Origin: Janthinobacterium sp. 67
Lineage (GTDB): Bacteria > Pseudomonadota > Gammaproteobacteria > Burkholderiales > Burkholderiaceae_D
NCBI RefSeq assembly: GCF_002797895.1
Contig: NZ_PGES01000001.1
Location: 992,001 to 1,056,000, forward strand
DNA length: 64,000 bases
Direction of reading: 5' to 3'
Position numbers and translations under genes: made by a program. The notes beneath the pieces were generated by a model. That model saw only the letters and a list, made by a program, of their open reading frames with translations. It was not told the DNA's origin and ran no database searches. Positions 62,763 through 64,000 of the stretch are shown one piece after another (the stretch's first letter is position 1; each line of letters starts with the position of its first letter).

Positions 62763-64000
62763 TTAAAACGCCACGCTGCCCGACACGACGAAGGTGCGCG
62801 GCGCGGCCAGCACCAGGCTGCCGGCGTCGAACGAGGAGACGGCCGAGGCCCAGTAGCTGCGGTCGGCCAGGTTGTCGATGCGCGCGCGCAAGGTCACGTC
62901 ATGACCGGCTACCTGCGTCAGGTAGCGCGCGCCGATGTCGACGCGGGTCCACGATGGCAGTTGCTTGCGGTTGGCCAGGTCCGCATATTGCGTCGACGTG
63001 TAGACGGTACGGGCGTTCAGGCTCAAGCCGGGCGCGCCGGGCACGTCCCATTCGCCGCCCACGCTGAGCTGTGTCTTTGGCGCGCCGATGGCATTGTTGC
63101 CATTGTTGGCCGGCTTGTCCGTCTTGCGCTGCTCCGTATCGAGCCAGGTCAGGCCGCCCAGCAGGCGTACGCCCGCCATCGGCGTGCCGAAGATGGACAG
63201 TTCCAGCCCTTGGTTGCGCTGTTCGCCCGACAGGGTGGCGCGTGAACCGACCACGGCAGGCAAAGGCTTGGCCGTGGAAAACAGGGCGGCGCTCATGCCC
63301 AGCCTGCCGCCGTCGTACTTGACGCCGATTTCCTTCTGCTTCGACTTGTAGGGCGAGAAGACTTCGCCTTTGTTGCTCAGTGGCACGTCGTTCTGGCCAT
63401 CAAAGTAGGTGCCGCTGGCAACGGGACCCTTGACCAGCGCCTCGATGTAGTTGGCGTACAGCGACACGCGCTTGCCGGCCTTGTAGACGATGCCGGCCAC
63501 GGGCGTCGTGGCGCTCTTGTCATAGCTGGAATACTGGACGGCCGTGCCGTAGGCATACGCGGCGTCGCGGATCTGCTGGCGCCGCAGGCCCACGGTCAGC
63601 AGCAGCCGGTCGTCGAGGAAGGCCATGGTGTCGGCCACGGCGTAGCTGCTGAGGATGGTTTTTTGCGTCAGGCGTGGGTCGCTCATCACGCCGCCCGAGT
63701 TCGCCGCCAGGGTGGGCGGCATGGCCACGTCCAGCGGACGGTAGATATTCGTCGGCAAGCCCGCATAGTCGCTGATCGCATACGCATTCTTCGCCTCGTT
63801 CCAGTGGCCGGACCAGCTGGCCACCAGGGTGTGCCGGACGGCGCCCGTCGTCAGCTTGCCGCGTATGCCCAGTTCGCCCGTGCGGATTTCCTGCTTGCGC
63901 GCATTGTCGAAGCGGTACACGCGCGCATCGCCATTAAGCGAGGTCAACGTCGGTTGCGCCAGGCTGTTCGATTCCTTCGTCGAGCGGCTGCCGAACGCGG
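62763..64000 (-). CDS. TonB-dependent siderophore receptor, 3' part (N-terminus beyond the window)
   Basis: The frame is open to the window end, so the plug domain and signal peptide are missing. The visible about 410 residues are a TonB-dependent barrel of the FhuE/FpvA type: SLYANYIEALVKGPVASGTYFDGQNDVPLSNKGEVFSPYKSKQKEIGVKYDGGRLGMSAALFS is split over several strands, followed by NQGLELSIFGTPMAGVRLLGGLTWL, and it ends in the aromatic TFVVSGSVAF. Likely takes up a ferric siderophore. No Fur box can be seen as the promoter is outside. Confidence 0.9.
   Translation of the reverse strand, partial: AFGSRSTKESNSLAQPTLTSLNGDARVYRFDNARKQEIRTGELGIRGKLTTGAVRHTLVASWSGHWNEAKNAYAISDYAGLPTNIYRPLDVAMPPTLAANSGGVMSDPRLTQKTILSSYAVADTMAFLDDRLLLTVGLRRQQIRDAAYAYGTAVQYSSYDKSATTPVAGIVYKAGKRVSLYANYIEALVKGPVASGTYFDGQNDVPLSNKGEVFSPYKSKQKEIGVKYDGGRLGMSAALFSTAKPLPAVVGSRATLSGEQRNQGLELSIFGTPMAGVRLLGGLTWLDTEQRKTDKPANNGNNAIGAPKTQLSVGGEWDVPGAPGLSLNARTVYTSTQYADLANRKQLPSWTRVDIGARYLTQVAGHDVTLRARIDNLADRSYWASAVSSFDAGSLVLAAPRTFVVSGSVAF

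Noticed and set aside
1..64000. CRISPR array, rRNA operon or insertion sequence
   Set aside because: No regularly spaced repeats, rRNA signature sequences, or transposase genes with terminal repeats were seen.

Overview
The window is a high-GC chromosomal segment from what looks like a betaproteobacterium of the Oxalobacteraceae (Janthinobacterium/Duganella/Massilia type). This is an inference from three things: an XrtA (exosortase A) exopolysaccharide locus, a Zur/CobW zinc cluster, and general codon and protein style. There is no rRNA, tRNA, CRISPR array or recognisable insertion sequence. Both ends cut genes: an MBOAT acyltransferase on the left and a TonB-dependent receptor on the right.

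Region 1 (1-4846) holds the end of an MBOAT O-acyltransferase, a tandem pair of membrane-anchored SGNH-like partner proteins, a fermentative D-lactate dehydrogenase and a convergent TfoX-domain protein. Region 2 (4943-8951) holds small orphan genes. From about 5.85 to 8.6 kb these are visibly AT-richer than the surroundings and carry a repeated intergenic motif, suggesting laterally acquired cassettes.

Region 3 (8961-36266) is the XrtA/PEP-CTERM exopolysaccharide locus. A long minus-strand operon (25644 down to 8961), mostly with overlapping or nearly touching genes, encodes a chain-length determinant, tyrosine autokinase, outer-membrane barrel, UDP-GlcNAc 2-epimerase, polysaccharide deacetylase, FemAB-like protein, three glycosyltransferases, exosortase A with an EpsI-like tail, an amidotransferase, and a glycosyltransferase fused to a CapK-like adenylate-forming domain. 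Divergent from it are the lipoprotein exporter and the XrtA-associated acyltransferase. A second minus operon carries the TPR lipoprotein PrsT, an O-antigen-ligase-like polymerase and a trypsin-like protease. Divergent from prsT lie a UDP-HexNAc dehydrogenase and a 4-epimerase that would supply uronic-acid sugars. No PEP-CTERM substrate and no PrsK/PrsR regulators are present in the window.

Region 4 (36411-43018) is the PrkA-YeaH-SpoVR stress kinase operon, divergent from a PA-clan (Nal1-like) serine protease and a small protein that resembles a detached pro-domain. Region 5 (43109-47673) holds catalase, a Sel1-repeat lipoprotein and a periplasmic nucleotidase.

Region 6 (47763-54680) is a zinc-homeostasis neighbourhood. 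An ABC/FtsX exporter with DUF3299 and thioredoxin-like proteins is divergent from two CobW GTPases and a NiCoT-like permease, with a Zur-like Fur regulator nearby. Two inverted repeats sit exactly on the two divergent -10 boxes.

Region 7 (54784-62665) holds an alpha/beta hydrolase with a conflict-type helical N-terminus, the Anbu proteasome relative, and a transglutaminase/alpha-E/ATP-grasp operon preceded by a near-consensus sigma-54 promoter. An orphan histidine kinase and an amidase-like secreted protein follow. Region 8 (62763-64000) is the 3' part of a TonB-dependent siderophore receptor with a strong intrinsic terminator.
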